Assembly: GCA_030141605.1 (NCBI GenBank) | Contig: JAQGDQ010000015.1 | Location: 1,279,001 to 1,343,000 of the forward strand | Reading direction: 5' to 3' | Origin: Tubiluchus corallicola | Lineage: Eukaryota; Priapulida; Priapulimorpha; Priapulimorphida; Tubiluchidae | DNA: 64,000 bases | Part shown: positions 18,600 to 30,792 of the stretch, in pieces | Layout of the letters: each line of letters starts with the position of its first letter | Numbering within the stretch: the first letter of the stretch is position 1 | The notes under the pieces: model-generated | The model's database searches: none | Seen by the model: only the letters and a program-made list of their open reading frames with translations | Told to the model about the DNA's origin: nothing | Position numbers and translations under genes: made by a program

Positions 18600-19890
18600 T
18601 TTTGCTCTCAGATTCAGCATATAGCAGAATCTTATTGGAAATCAACCGTTTATTTCTTCAATTTTGAAATCATAATAACTTCAAAACTAAAACATCTAGA
18701 ATCACGAAACTTGCGGGGTATGTGACTAACACTAGCATGGTGACCGGTGACTTTGGTTCAAAGGGTCAAGGACACTGGACATCGGTCAGTTTTTTCGATT
18801 ATTACTCAACTCCTCCTAGGGCTTTGAGTTTAATTCATTCTTTTCCACGGGTATATGCGCACCTAGGGTGTTAAGAACCTAGAATTTTTCAAGGGCCGAG
18901 ATAAGAGCCAATGTGAAAATTAAGGCAAACGGCTTAGCAGAATCACGAAATTTACAGGGGTAGGCACCTAACATAGGCAGCCACAAAGTGGTATAGGAAT
19001 GGTGACTTCTGCATCAAAGGTTACACCAGTAGGCCCCAAAATCTGGAAATTAGGGCGATTGACTTTGTCACTCAACTGTTCTTACAATATTGGATTAGGA
19101 GTCACTGTTTATGCATGTATGGGTAACCCAGCAAGAATAGATGAGAATTAAGTATTTTTTTTGAAAACTGGGCGTGACCAGATCACGCGACATAGGGAAA
19201 AGTGTTAAATTGAGGTCTGATGAATAAATCCAAAACTAAAACAGCTAGAGTCATGAAAGTTCCAGAGAAGACACCTGAGCTAGGGGACTAGCACTGACGT
19301 AGTGAACGGTGACCTCGAGTCAAAGGTCAAGGAGACTAGACATTGATCTATTTTTCGTTTGTTGCTCAATTCCTTTTAGGGCTTCAGAACTTTTTCATAG
19401 TATGCCCTGTGGAGTAGAAGTACATTAAATATTTTTGGAAAAATTGTAGTCTAGGAAAGTTCCTGGTTAGGGGCCAAAATGTGAAAATTAGGTTAAACGG
19501 CTTTGTCACTGAACTCCTGTTGCAGTATTGGACTAAGAGTCAATGTGTATTCATGTGTGGGTAGGCCCGTGGGCGTAGATGTGCATTAAGAATTTTTCGA
19601 AAACTGGGTATGGCACGTCACGAACATAGGCGAAAGTGTTAAAATGGGTCTGGTCAATAATTTTATAAGTATACGAGCTATAATCACGAAACTTGCAGGA
19701 TAGGCACCTAATACAGGCTCCTAATAGCTCCACTTACACCATTGGGCTAGTTTTTGAATGTATGCATAGGCTGGTAAGGGTAGATGTGCAGAAGGTATTT
19801 TTCATATTGTGGGCGTGGGCACGTCATGTAACATAGGTAAAAGTGTTAAAATGGGCTTGTAATAAAATGAATTTCTTATGTAATCATGTA
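18600..19890. repeat. Complex higher-order tandem repeat
   Basis: Blocks recur in order: AAAACTAAAACATCTAGAATCACGAAA (about 18685, 19220), GTGAAAATTAGGTTAAACGGC (about 18913, 19040 in decayed form, 19480), TTTGTCACTCAACT (19070, 19502) and AAAACTGGGCGTG followed by CACGTCACG-like sequence (19165, 19598, 19812). Spacings are about 430 bp and about 215 bp, so the unit itself is nested. No coding frame survives across copies. Confidence 0.65.
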
Positions 19891-21179
19891 TGGAGAATTT
19901 AACAATAGCAAAATCAGGATCTTGAGACAAAGATCAAGTCTGCAACGATTTTTCGCTGTCTTCATCATAATGTAGAATCTTAAGTTTATAACGCGGCCAG
20001 AAACAGCAGCCTATTTCTTTTTTATTTTGAAAATCAAAACAGTTTTGCGCCGAATTCGCATATTTACAGAATACATTTCGTGACAGAAACAAAGTTTGCC
20101 CGCATGGCTGACTATGTTAATAATTGGGGCAAAACAGCACTAGCTTTGTTGACCGAAGCTATTTACTCTGTAAAAAATTCAAACAACATAACCTTGTAAA
20201 GAGCTAAGACAAATGCTACGTGACTTTGATCCTTTCGCACACACTGACACTCGAAATAAGCACTTTATTATATTATGATCGACTGGTGATCACAGATTGA
20301 TCACTTCTGAAAAGGATAGCCGTACACATTGTTTTTAGGGATGTGATGCTTGCAGATATCAGTAAGTGACGCGGCGAGAATGTCATTTACACTCTCGACG
20401 AACTCAGGCAAAATTCTCATCACATACTAAACTTTATGTACTAATTTTTTTTTCATTTTCCATTTTAATAAGTACTTGCAAAGGGAAAAATTCCAAGAAA
20501 AATTTGATTATCTTGATAGAAAAACTATTTTATCTTCATTAATACCTAAACACCTTAATCTATAATGCATTATTATCACACTTATAGTGCGGTTTCACAC
20601 AAGAAGAAATCGCGCCGCATCTGTCGCAATAGTTGTCCGTACCAATCGTAATTACCACTAACGCCGTCACCGTATGTTATGTACCTTAATTATATTAAGT
20701 TAAACAGGCCTATTTTTGCAATTTTTAACCTGTAGGCTGCTGTTACTTCTTGGCGGGGGTAGTAACGGGCGTTGGCATCGAAGAACCTTATTAAAAGCTG
20801 ATAATATATCACTCGTTTGATCCATGTTTTTTAGATATAAGAAAGCCCTTGAATTAAAAAAAGCGGTTTAAATTCCTCAAGAGCATGGTATAGCTAAATA
20901 ACCCATTTTGCTAAATGATACCACTTCCCGCTTAGATCCAAATGGTACCTGAAGTGAGCCCAAACAGGGTGCGTCTGAATAACCTATGTATCCAGATCAC
21001 TTGCGTTAAAATTACAACATACACTGTATTTGGCTTAATTTATTTATAATCCTAAATTTCAAGATTACTATTAATCATTAAACGTTAGAAACAAATACGG
21101 CCGAAATACAGAACACATGACAAAGTCAGGACTGAACTTGAATTTGAACTATGATCCCTTACCCATAGGTGACATATGC
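19891..21179. other. Spacer between the two arms; no gene recognised
   Basis: AT-rich, without a plausible coding frame or recognisable repeat. Possibly the interior of a large element bounded by the inverted arrays. Confidence 0.3.
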
Positions 21180-21445
21180 GGTATGTGAAACTAAGTACGT
21201 TTCGACTTTGAAGATGAGTTTTATGTGTGTTCGAATTACCTACGTGTCACACTAACATATAGGTAAATGGCTTGTGTGCAAAAAATTACATAAGGTAAAC
21301 GACGTTGACTTAGTATCTAAATAAGCTACGTGTTCGAATATCACTTATGTCCAAATTACCTATGGTCCAAAATATCTAGTGTTCAAATGCCCTACACGAC
21401 CAAAATACTTGGTGTCCAAATGTTCCATGTGTCCAAAACGGGGTA
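21180..21445. repeat. Degenerate TGTCCAAATTACCTA minisatellite (right arm)
   Basis: Units such as ATGTCCAAATTACCTATGG, TGTCCAAATGTTCCATG and GTGTCCAAAACGGGG are reverse complements of the 17560-17955 unit. It ends directly where the CAGAAAA array begins. Confidence 0.75.
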
Positions 21446-21600
21446 CACTCGTTTGTCAGAAAAAATTCACAGAAAGCTTTCTTGCCAGAAAAATTTACTT
21501 CCCAGAAAAGAGTTTTTCCAGAATTGTCATTTTCCAGAATTTTTTCCCAGAACCATCATTTAGAAGATAAATTTTACAGAAAATATAAATATTTTTTTAA
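21446..21600. repeat. TTTCCAGAAAA array (left arm)
   Basis: Reiterated CCAGAAAA and CAGAATTTTT motifs. The reverse complement (TTTTCTGGGAAA) forms a second array at 22985-23130, so the two make an inverted pair around a 1.4 kb core. Confidence 0.65.
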
Positions 21601-22289
21601 AGCGCAGTTATATAATACGCAATAAAAGAAAATTAGTTTACTTTAACTCCGTGTTTTGCTTAATAGGGATCATATGATCAAAAAATCTGGTCAAGGCAAG
21701 AAAGTGGATTTGTAACGTCAGAACTATTGAATAGCGAATCATGTTCATCTTTGCATATATGTAATAGTGAATGATTATGGCGTGTGATTCGTTATCAAGG
21801 TTAAAAAATACTGACTGACAACTAATTTGTTGGGAAACCGCTTAGGAATCTCACTCTTGGGCAGTTACTTTTACGATGATTTTGTTCGCTTCTCGGTATT
21901 TAGAGAAGTTAACCATGCATCCGAATTTGACTGTGACATCTCTGCTTATTCAACATATTATCTCTGAGGTTTATTTTGATGATGAACTGGGATCTAGTCC
22001 TGCACTAAAAGAACCTTTTTTGCAAAGGAACATAATTTTTTAAGCAAATGTTGACCCCAAGATATTTACAAATCTATAATTACGGTTTGCAAAGTCTTGG
22101 CGTTTTCAACAAATAATGCAACACAGATTACTTTGCGCATGCGATTTCATCCTAAAACAGCTTGAAATTGTAATAACGAAGTTTCAAAATAAAATATTTT
22201 TCCAAAATAAAATAAGTTGACCACAAATAACGCTGATTTTTGATAGCATTAGTCAAACCGCTGTAGATAATTTAGGAAAGCAGAAAGAG

Positions 22290-22680
22290 AAATGACGAAA
22301 GGGGGGACGAGGGAGGGAGAGAGAGACCAACAAGGGAGAGAGACGGTCGAGGGAGAGAGAGGGGGGAAGGAGAGAGCTAGAAGGGGAGGGGAGAGAACGG
22401 GAGAGAATGAGAAAAATGATGAGGAGAGAGAGAAAGAAGGAGAGAGGGTAGGAGCGAGAGGGAGGAAGATAGAGAAGAAGATGTCGTAGTGACTTTTGTG
22501 ATGACAGTAAAACAAAAACAAGAACTTTTCCTTCTGCCATAACGCTAAATTTATTCTTTTCTCGAAGGCGCAATAAACATTTTCTCTCTTCCATATCCAG
22601 TCAACAACTAACTTCCTATTTTTCCTACAGCTATACGTAAATTAATTCACTTTGGCTTCTTTACGGCGGGTGAATCGTGA

Positions 22681-22721
<41 letters not shown>

Positions 22722-22910
22722 CGAAACGGAAAAAGAAGAGAGAGAGAGAAGGAAGGGATGGGAATGAGATAGAAGACACAGAGAGAGATTGAAGAGGAGG
22801 ATGCGAAACGAGTACAGGGGAGTGACAGAGGAAAAAGGAGGAATAGAGAGAGTAAGAAAGACAGACAGGGACGCACAGATGGAGAGAATGAGAGGAGCAG
22901 GAACGGACGG
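22290..22910. repeat. Two purine (GA/GGA)-rich tracts
   Basis: 22290-22480 and 22675-22910 are almost pure purine on the + strand, including a (GA)n run at about 22685-22718. Overlapping Arg/Glu or Ser/Leu frames on both strands are low-complexity artefacts. Confidence 0.85.
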
Positions 22911-22984
22911 AGGCAAAGAAGAAGCAAAGAGAGAAAGGCTTTATCCTACTAAAATAGCAGATCTTGCAATTAGAAACATAACCA

Positions 22985-23130
22985 TGATTTTCCTGTTGAA
23001 AAATCTTTCTGGAAATGCTTTTTTGTGAAACGAGTTTTCTAGAAAAAATATTTTCTGGGAAAATTTTTCTGATAATTTTTCTGCAAAGTCACTTTTTCTG
23101 TGGAAGAAAATTTCTGGGAAATGGACCTAA
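22985..23130. repeat. TTTTCTGGGAAA array (right arm)
   Basis: Variants of TTTTCTGGGAAA and ATTTTTCTG repeat every 15-20 bp. It is the inverse-orientation partner of 21446-21600. Confidence 0.65.
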
Positions 23131-23139
23131 ACTAACTCG

Positions 23140-23218
23140 ACTTACCCACCAACGAACCTACCTACTTTACCTATCTACCTAACAATCTACCTACCTACCT
23201 ACCTACTTACTCTCCAAA
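23140..23218. repeat. (CCTA)n tetranucleotide tract
   Basis: Imperfect ACCTACCTACCTACCTACTT units immediately after the right arm of the array pair. Confidence 0.8.
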
Positions 23219-24836
23219 CCTGCCTATGAAAGTTGAACACAAAGAATACAGTAACTTCAATTGTACTTGACAATGTCATTTTCCATTTTCAAGAAATCGT
23301 TACGTTAGACCCATTTCACAGCGAGGGCGTGCAATGCCTGATGAGAAATTCTGCCGCCTACTAGAACTATGCGTCCTCCTCGTAAGGAATTTTGCCGCGA
23401 AATTCAGTCTTAAATTTAACTACTTAATTACTTTTTTCTTATTTAACGAACAACAATTAGCGCATTTCAGCATAAAATTGTAAGATTTGTTCTCTCTTTT
23501 AACAGACCGACATTTTATGTTTTATTAATGCAAGACCGATGGCTATATTCGTGAAAAATAAAAATAACGCAAGCATATTTTTATTTTATATGTATGTATA
23601 TTTTCAGGTTTTGAATTGGTTAGTAGAACTTTACTAAAAAAACAAACAGGTCTGACATTGCACTGACTAACATTATCAATAATTACTTTGTATTATGAGG
23701 AATACGGCAAGTATAACTTGATTTAGTCATGCTTATATAAAGTATAAAGTCGCAAAATAGCTGCAGCTAAGTTGGTATTGCACCACTGACTGCAGGGATG
23801 TCAATTCTATGGTACGACAGCGAGACATGCACCCTTTCCGCTGATACCGCGGACTCTTTCCACTTAAGTCGCCTTTGTACTAGAAAGGGAGTAACCCATT
23901 CCAATGACTACTATTATCAAGAGGCGCTGTCTTAGTGTCCTCCGCTAACAAACTGGTTTAACTACCTCACATCCTCCACACCCCCGTCTTGCTTGGGTCA
24001 AACAAGTGCATAGGTGTAACACATTATGAAGTACCTCTCTATTGGCTAAGCTTCCTTCCATGATCTGGTTGCCACTGCCACTTAAGAGGCCAAGCACGCA
24101 AGTAAAATAAGAAGCAGTGGTGCTCTAAATGACCTGACAATGGCGTTGTGACGTCGCAGTCAGACATTAACCCATAATTTCCTTCTAGGATCGATTGTTT
24201 ACGAGAAGCAGTCGACTTTCGACTTCTATAGGCACCATCTAGACCATTATATGCCAAGGAAATGATGTCATTGGACACTGATGATATGCAAGGCCAATCA
24301 CTAACTGATTTTTGATTTCTATTGCAAGCACTGATAACGAAAAATCAATTTTCGTGACCATTGTCAGCAACAATGAAGCAGTGATACGTCATAGCAGTAT
24401 TTGACGTCACCATGAGATAACAGGTGAAAAACGACAACATTTTTGGAATCTTCTGGTTGACTTTCCTCTCAGTCAATGATATATATTTTACCGCAGGTGT
24501 CATCTTGGATTTATGCATATATCTCAAAGGTACTAAAGCGAGTACCTAAAACCACATTCTAAAACAGAATCTGAAGGGAAAAATTCTATAGCAATATGTT
24601 CTAGGTACCTTGGTACTTGGGTTACTTGGAGCTATCGTTACCGACGTAAAACGTTTCAATTTTTCAGTAAAGACGCGACTCTGCAGGAAGTACGCCTATA
24701 TTGTGGCTACCGGTTACTATGATTATGTGAATGAAACGTGTGAACTTATGACGCCGCATATGTTTCTATAGCAACTACGTCTTTTTGTTTGGAAACGGAA
24801 AATTTGCTCGGCATTGCAAATAAAGAGTACTTGGAT
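23219..24836. other. 5' flank of protease gene 2; nothing else recognised
   Basis: No repeat or domain-bearing frame found. A minus-strand frame at 24039-24278 has no recognisable family. The promoter of the downstream protease should lie in the last few hundred bases, but I cannot place it. Confidence 0.35.
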
Positions 24837-27098
24837 ATGGCACGCCTGCTTTTTATAACTGCCCAGTTTGTGATTATAGCAGATAACAGGTACAGTACAA
24901 ACATGGTTATTTTGACATTTCCACAGTACATCTCAATCGTTGACTACCAAATTGAAACTGTCACGTGAAACCACGACATTTTATGTGCTATGCACTAAGA
25001 TCTACTACACAGGTCTAGGTATCATAAATAGACTTAATGTTTTCTTGTCATTAAGAACTGATATGTGTTGTTTTCAGCTTAAGTCTTCCAGCAAAGAGTG
25101 ACATCAAAACTGATCAATTTGACCAGGTACACAGTCGTTTTGCCAACCGAATAAAACGCAGCGAACCACTAAGTGTGACAGGAGGAGGCGATACTACCCA
25201 CAAATATGTAGTAGGAGGTAGGTTGCTTTGATAACAATTGTTCAGTGAACTTGTAAAAATAATTTCTAAAAATTTATGCAAGGTACTGCTGTGAAATTTC
25301 ATGTATGTGTATGCGTGATTTTAATATTTAAAGCATGGCAATAATGATAAATCTCATTAAATGTGTTTAGGTGCATGTAGGCGCCAAGTAAAATCGAGTC
25401 AGTTTGTATGGATAACGCTTGATTATTAGAAGTTATTTGTGGAACACCATCAATAATGAGCTTTATTGTCTTGCAAAAGCATACTTTTTCACATTTTTTG
25501 TAATATTGAATGTATTATTGATGTAATAGTAAGCAGCCTACAAGATACAACTTTTGAATCATTTTCTATTTTTACATATAAACCATTTGTTTCTTTGTAT
25601 TTTTTATTTGTAAATCTTGCAGGAAAGTCTCGAGCAGATCCACGAGATTACCCGTGGCAGGTTCTTGTTAAAATGAAAAACATGCCTTGCTTCTGCGGAG
25701 GATCTTTGATTGACAAGTGTTTCGTTTTGACCGCCAATCATTGCGTTGCAAGTATACCAGATGAACTTACTGGTGATGAAGTCACGGTTGTACTAGGTTG
25801 GAAGATAATATTTATATTGATATTTAAATTTTGCCCCAAAAGTAAAGGCTGAACACTTGTGCATTACGGAATCCTCATTAAAGTCCTCATTAAGAATGAC
25901 TAGGGTAAACTTCTTCATTGAAGGTTTACCTTAAATAAAATATTTTATAAGAAATCTGTAGACATATAAAATCACATTGCTTAGCCACGCGATTCTGTCT
26001 CATTGCCACACATAGCACACGAGATCATCATGTGGCGTTTTTATCAAACAGTGGTTCTCGTGGTCAAACTGAAAGGTTGCGTGTGAATTTGTAGTTCGTC
26101 TTGGTCGTTTAAGTTCCGCGTAGGTCTCGTGGCCACTACATAATGAAGACATGTCGTATAATGTAACGTCGGGATCGTTGTCGCTACGTAACATCGCGCG
26201 GTCGCAAGTTACTATACAGTGTTGAAATGTAAAAATAGTTTTCCAGGTCTCTTAAATTGCTCCGTAAGTGTCTATGAAGTAAGTGACTCATATAAAAATC
26301 ATTTTAACGTATACCTTGAACAGTGATTTCTATAACGTTTTGTCGGTACCATGCTCACCTTTGCTTTTGGACTGATCTTGAAATTTCTGAAAGATGCATG
26401 ATGGTTAAACCAGCGGAAGTGGCACCCTGTACACTAGCATATTATAAAATAGCATATTAACCTCAATTTATTTTGCAGGTGAACACCAGAGGTCATCGAC
26501 TGACAATCCTGAACGGCAACATATTAAAGTGAGCAGTCTAAAGAGACATCCAGTTCACGATATTGCTGTTTTGCAACTATCATCAAGTGCCAAGCTCTCA
26601 GAACGTGTTAAGGTCGTTCCAATGGCAAAGTCTACCCCAATCATACCAAGCAATGTCACAGTATCTGGCTGGGGACAAGTAACTCCAGACAGGAATCCTT
26701 TCCGAGGAGTACGAGCGGACGTTTTGCAGTATGCAGAGATCTCGATTGTGGAAAACTCCAACTGTGCCGCTGAGGGCATCATGGTAAAACCCCACCAGCT
26801 TTGCGCTGGAAATTCAATAGGCAACTATTCAAACGCATGTTACTGTGACTCGGGCGGACCCCTTGCCCAGATGCAAGATGGAACGTGGACGTTAGTTGGC
26901 GTAGTCCACGGCGGAAGAGCTGACTGTCCCAGCGAAACTAACCATGCGATCTTCGAGAACGTTGCGAGTTCTTATTCCTGGATTTATTCACATCTTCCTA
27001 AACCGGACAACCCGTCTGATGCGTTCCCGTTTCTGTCCGATGTCGCACCAGAAGCAATTAATGACCGGCTTTCTTATACCTGTCCAGGTTTTTTATAG
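24837..27098 (+). CDS. Secreted chymotrypsin-fold serine protease, copy 2 (4 exons)
   Basis: Predicted exons are 24837-24889, 25078-25217, 25623-25796 and 26479-27098, with the same phases (2, 1, 1) and same total (328 aa) as the copy at 304-8537. It has a signal peptide (MARLLFITAQFVIIA), a pro-region with an RIKR site at residues 42-45, and VVGG at residue 62 preceded by Tyr. Catalytic residues follow: TANHC (His 104), HDIAVLQL (Asp 150) and CDSGGP (Ser 247). The triad is complete, so it should be a secreted S1 endopeptidase. Unusual points: Cys replaces the near-invariant Gly193 before DSGG (YCDSGG), Asn occupies the 189 equivalent, an extra Cys lies at residue 87, and no basic residue precedes VVGG. 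The catalytic-domain exons are clearly paralogous to copy 1. Introns are shorter than in copy 1, which has accumulated transposons. Confidence 0.88.
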
Positions 27099-27386
27099 CC
27101 GGAAACTAAATGATTTCTGTGCTTTTAATTGGACTAACAGTTATTTAGTATAATTATGCACATTCTTGCTAGGCCTTGAATTCAGGTTTTGAATTAAATG
27201 AACATTTGTGCACTTAGGTTAATGGATCTGCTTTTGAAGACATTACTTTAACTGGATGTACCTTTGTATTAATATCTCATTGTAGTAATAAGTAACTAAG
27301 CTATGAACAGCACTGAAATTAAAATTATTTGTCTACCTTTTGCAGTAATTAAATAAGGTGTATTTGCTCTGATACGACCCTTCGTA

Positions 27387-27392
27387 AATAAA
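27387..27392 (+). terminator. Candidate poly(A) signal (AATAAA) of protease 2
   Basis: A canonical AATAAA about 290 bp after the stop codon of protease 2, the first clear one downstream. Confidence 0.4.
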
Positions 27393-27399
27393 GATTGAC

Positions 27400-28589
27400 G
27401 TTTCTTTCATACAGAAAATGAACATAGTTTATTTAGTGGGTTAACAAATAATATAAATGCTATATTTTATACGTATTGTACAAAAATTTAATTACCAAAA
27501 TATCTGATGTAATAACAAAACACGTACAAAAAATGAATCTTGCTGGAAAGTCTCTTCAAAATCTTGCAGGAAAATCTACAACAGCAGTGACAAAACAATG
27601 ACAGCCCTAATTCTGCATTACAATTTGAAATAAAGAAGTTATACAAAGTAGTAATACTAAAACAAAGAACACCAAACTTTGTTTCATTGTTTAATTACAT
27701 CATTTATTATTAAAGTGTGTCTTAACTGTAATCACTAAAGTGAAAGTTGTTTTATTTTTAAAAACGCAATGATGCTTGTATTTCGTTATAGTTTATAGAT
27801 AAAGCAAAAGCACTATTTGTGTCCGAATTCCAAAAAAGATTTAAAAAAATTTCAACGACTCCTCTAAAGAATTAGCTTTTTAGTTAATTGCTGTCTCACA
27901 AAAAGCTATCTAAGTTATTTTCTGATATTACATGAACTCTGCATAAATTATGATGACCGAAAGTTTCGCACTGTCAAAATTTTCAGTCGGATTTCTATAT
28001 CTCTTTACATACATATTCTATGAAAAAAATTTTGAATGTTTTTTTTATTTTGTGCAAATGATGAAATAGTTTTTAAATGTAGTACCTTAAATGGTAGCTG
28101 CAAAATAGAAAATAGAAAAAATCCGGATAATGCACCGCAGTGACAGTAAAAATTTGTCATATTACCATCCAGAAAGGTACTATAACAATTTAGTGATAAA
28201 ATGTTAGCTAACTTGACTGTCACTTACAAAATAAATCAAGAATGTAGCTTGAGAATTTTCGGCGGATTAAAATTTGCCGAGTTTTGTTCGTCACACTGAA
28301 TCTTGTACAAGTGTACAAGGAAAACTCGAAGTCCTTTTGGCAACTTTGTTCTTTAAAACTATTTGGAACTGAAGTAACCATACAATACTTTTCTTCAACC
28401 TGCAGAACAAATCAGTTATTTTTGTCGTGTATTACCCATTGTCGTGACTGTTATGATATTAACAACTGGAGAATGATCGCTTCTTTGTCACTTTGTAATA
28501 AATCCTTCTGTGTAGTCATATCACCGTCTTTATCAAAGCTATCTTGGTAGTACAATGCAGAGCGTTTCAAACGATGATGCGCTTGGGGA
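27400..28589. other. Intergenic; no gene recognised
   Basis: AT-rich DNA. The part from about 28290 may be a further decayed extension of the adjacent BEL/Pao relic, but no motif secures this. Confidence 0.35.
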
Positions 28590-30792
28590 CCAGACTCCTC
28601 CAAAAAGATGCACAGTCATTCTGAGTACATGAAGTTGTTAGTCAATTCGTCCTTTAGGCCGCCAAATGAATCTTTGCATATCTCTACGCTTGGGCAAAAC
28701 AAACACTTGGTGATACATCTCATGTATATCTGCTAGCACGGTAATTGGATATTGCCTAAAGCGCAAGAGGACACCAACCAAGTTACTCGTAAGGTCTGGA
28801 CTTTGTAAAGCCTGTTTGTTCAGTGAGATACCTTCACACTCTGCACCACAGTCAAAAACAACACGGTTTATTTTCTCTCTGGTTTATTTTCGTTAAAGAG
28901 TGGAAAATAAGAGGGACACCAAGTCAGCTGTGCAGAAGCACTTGCTGATTGTTCTTCCATGCATGACTAGCTCTGCATCACCCTTGCTTAGCAAATTGTT
29001 GACTCCACCAGTGTACTTTTGATGAAGAATAGGATTCTTAGCGAACTGCAAGCTCTCTGCAAGCAATCAGGAAGATTGTCATGTTTGCCTTTAAACGGCA
29101 TTTCTAATTCATAATGGCCGTCTCTTCTGGTTATTCGGCTTTCCCAAAGGTTGATGACCACCATTTCTTCTCTGGAATACTACTCATTATCCACAATAGA
29201 ATCTATTTTCCAAAATCTCTCAACTTGCTGCTGCAAGACATCTGTTTTGGCTTCCAAAAACTCTTTGACCAGAACATAATTATTTACTGACACGTTGTAT
29301 ACTTTTCGGCCCCCTATAGGCCCATTCAATGTCCATCACAGCTTCGTCTTGACAACATAAGGAGCGTAGGACCACATCTAATTTGCAGAAGGACCAAGGC
29401 ATCAGGAACGTCAAGACCGATTAGTAAGCTTAGGTCTACATCTCGTCTGTGATGCTCAACCAAAGATGCTGCTATCTCTTGCAAGTGCGGCCACTTTTGA
29501 ACAACATCAATGACTGTCGAATAAAAACATGAGGCAACATGATTCTGTTTTCACCAAAGCTGTCCATAACAACAAAACTTGTAACTAAAGTGTCTGCTTT
29601 ACTTTGGCGCAACTCAATTGTGGTTAGGGTAAGAACATCATGTTTTCCTTCAGCACCTATGCTGTCAAACAACTTTCTGGAACAAAACTGTTTGCAGATC
29701 CAGGGTCTGACAGAACCATGGCTTCAACTGGCTTTCTTCCATGTGCCTGTACTTGAACTTTGACCGTAGGCACTGCTATCTTCTTTCCATTAGGATTGCC
29801 ACTATTAGGATTTGCACAGCTTCAGACTCATCTTTTCTTTCCTGCTCATGAGTTGCAAGCCTATTAACATCTGAAGAAGAGCTGCTCAGCTTCCCCACTG
29901 CATCGAGCAATAAAGTTGAATGCTTCTTGTGTTACATTCATTAACACTGCAAGACAGTTTGAAACAAAGCATAGGCGCTCATTACGCTTTAGTAGTAGTG
30001 GCAGAATTCTTGGCAAAGATGCTCCGTTTAGGTTTGCCCACATTGCATAGGCTACCACACGCAGGGTATTTTCTTAGCATTTTCTTGAATGAACGCAAGC
30101 AAATCATAAATACATGTTTTTCTGATTCACGTTTTGCTATCCTGGACACCACGTCCTTTTATTAGTCATCGAATTTGTATGGCAGTTTCTTAACAATCTG
30201 AACGAGACTTGTCTGTGTGTTAATTTCGTTGAAACTATTCAGTGCTTTCAACGTCGAAACACAGCTTACAAGCAAGTCAGCAAATTCTCGCAGCTTCTCA
30301 TTGTCATTGGCCTTGATTTGGTTAACTTCAATTATTTTTGACATCCAAGCCTGAGCAACCATTAATGAAGAACTGAATCTATCGATGAATAACTGTTTCG
30401 CATGTTTGTACGCTCGACTGGGTCCATCTGCTTACAACTTTCCTAAACTTTTTTGGCTTTTCCGGTGCAAAATTGCATTTCTGAAACATTTGAGCCTCAT
30501 CTTGCGTGTAGCTCTCGACTTTGGCTTCAGAACGTCGTATGAATTGCCAAAAGTTTAGAATATCACCATCAAATATGTTCAACTCTACTATTGCTTTGTA
30601 CATGCTGCTATGTTGTGCTTCAAGCATTATGTTCATGATCATAGCCATATCGTTGCTCTGTAGATGGTAATGTATAGGCATCTCATTCAAATTATCGGTA
30701 CAAAAGGGTACAAATTCGGTACAAAAGGGTACAAAAGGTGGGTTGAGTAGAGTGAGTACCATACCTATTCTGGTGTGGTATATTAGTGTCAT
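28590..30792 (-). mobile_element. BEL/Pao LTR-retrotransposon relic (gag, protease, RT)
   Basis: On the minus strand, broken frames follow BEL/Pao order. Near 30640-30520 lies a gag-like segment with VELNIFDGDILNFWQF (DUF1759-like). A linker at 30362-30162 follows, then the protease-associated block ending VDLSLLIGLDVPDALV (about 29440-29390). Next come QQVERFWKIDSI (about 29230-29195) and a reverse-transcriptase stretch with RVVFDCGAE, SPDLTSNLVGVLLRFR and VLADIHEMYHQV (about 28860-28700), ending FGGVWSPSAS near 28600. Stops and frameshifts throughout make it non-functional. No LTR pair was found. It lies antisense between protease 2 and the receptor gene. Confidence 0.85.

Noticed and set aside
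22249-22927. Ser/Leu-rich membrane proteins on the minus strand
   Set aside because: Translations of purine-rich simple sequence in several overlapping frames.
24039-24278. 79-codon minus-strand frame upstream of protease 2
   Set aside because: No homology recognised and no supporting gene structure.
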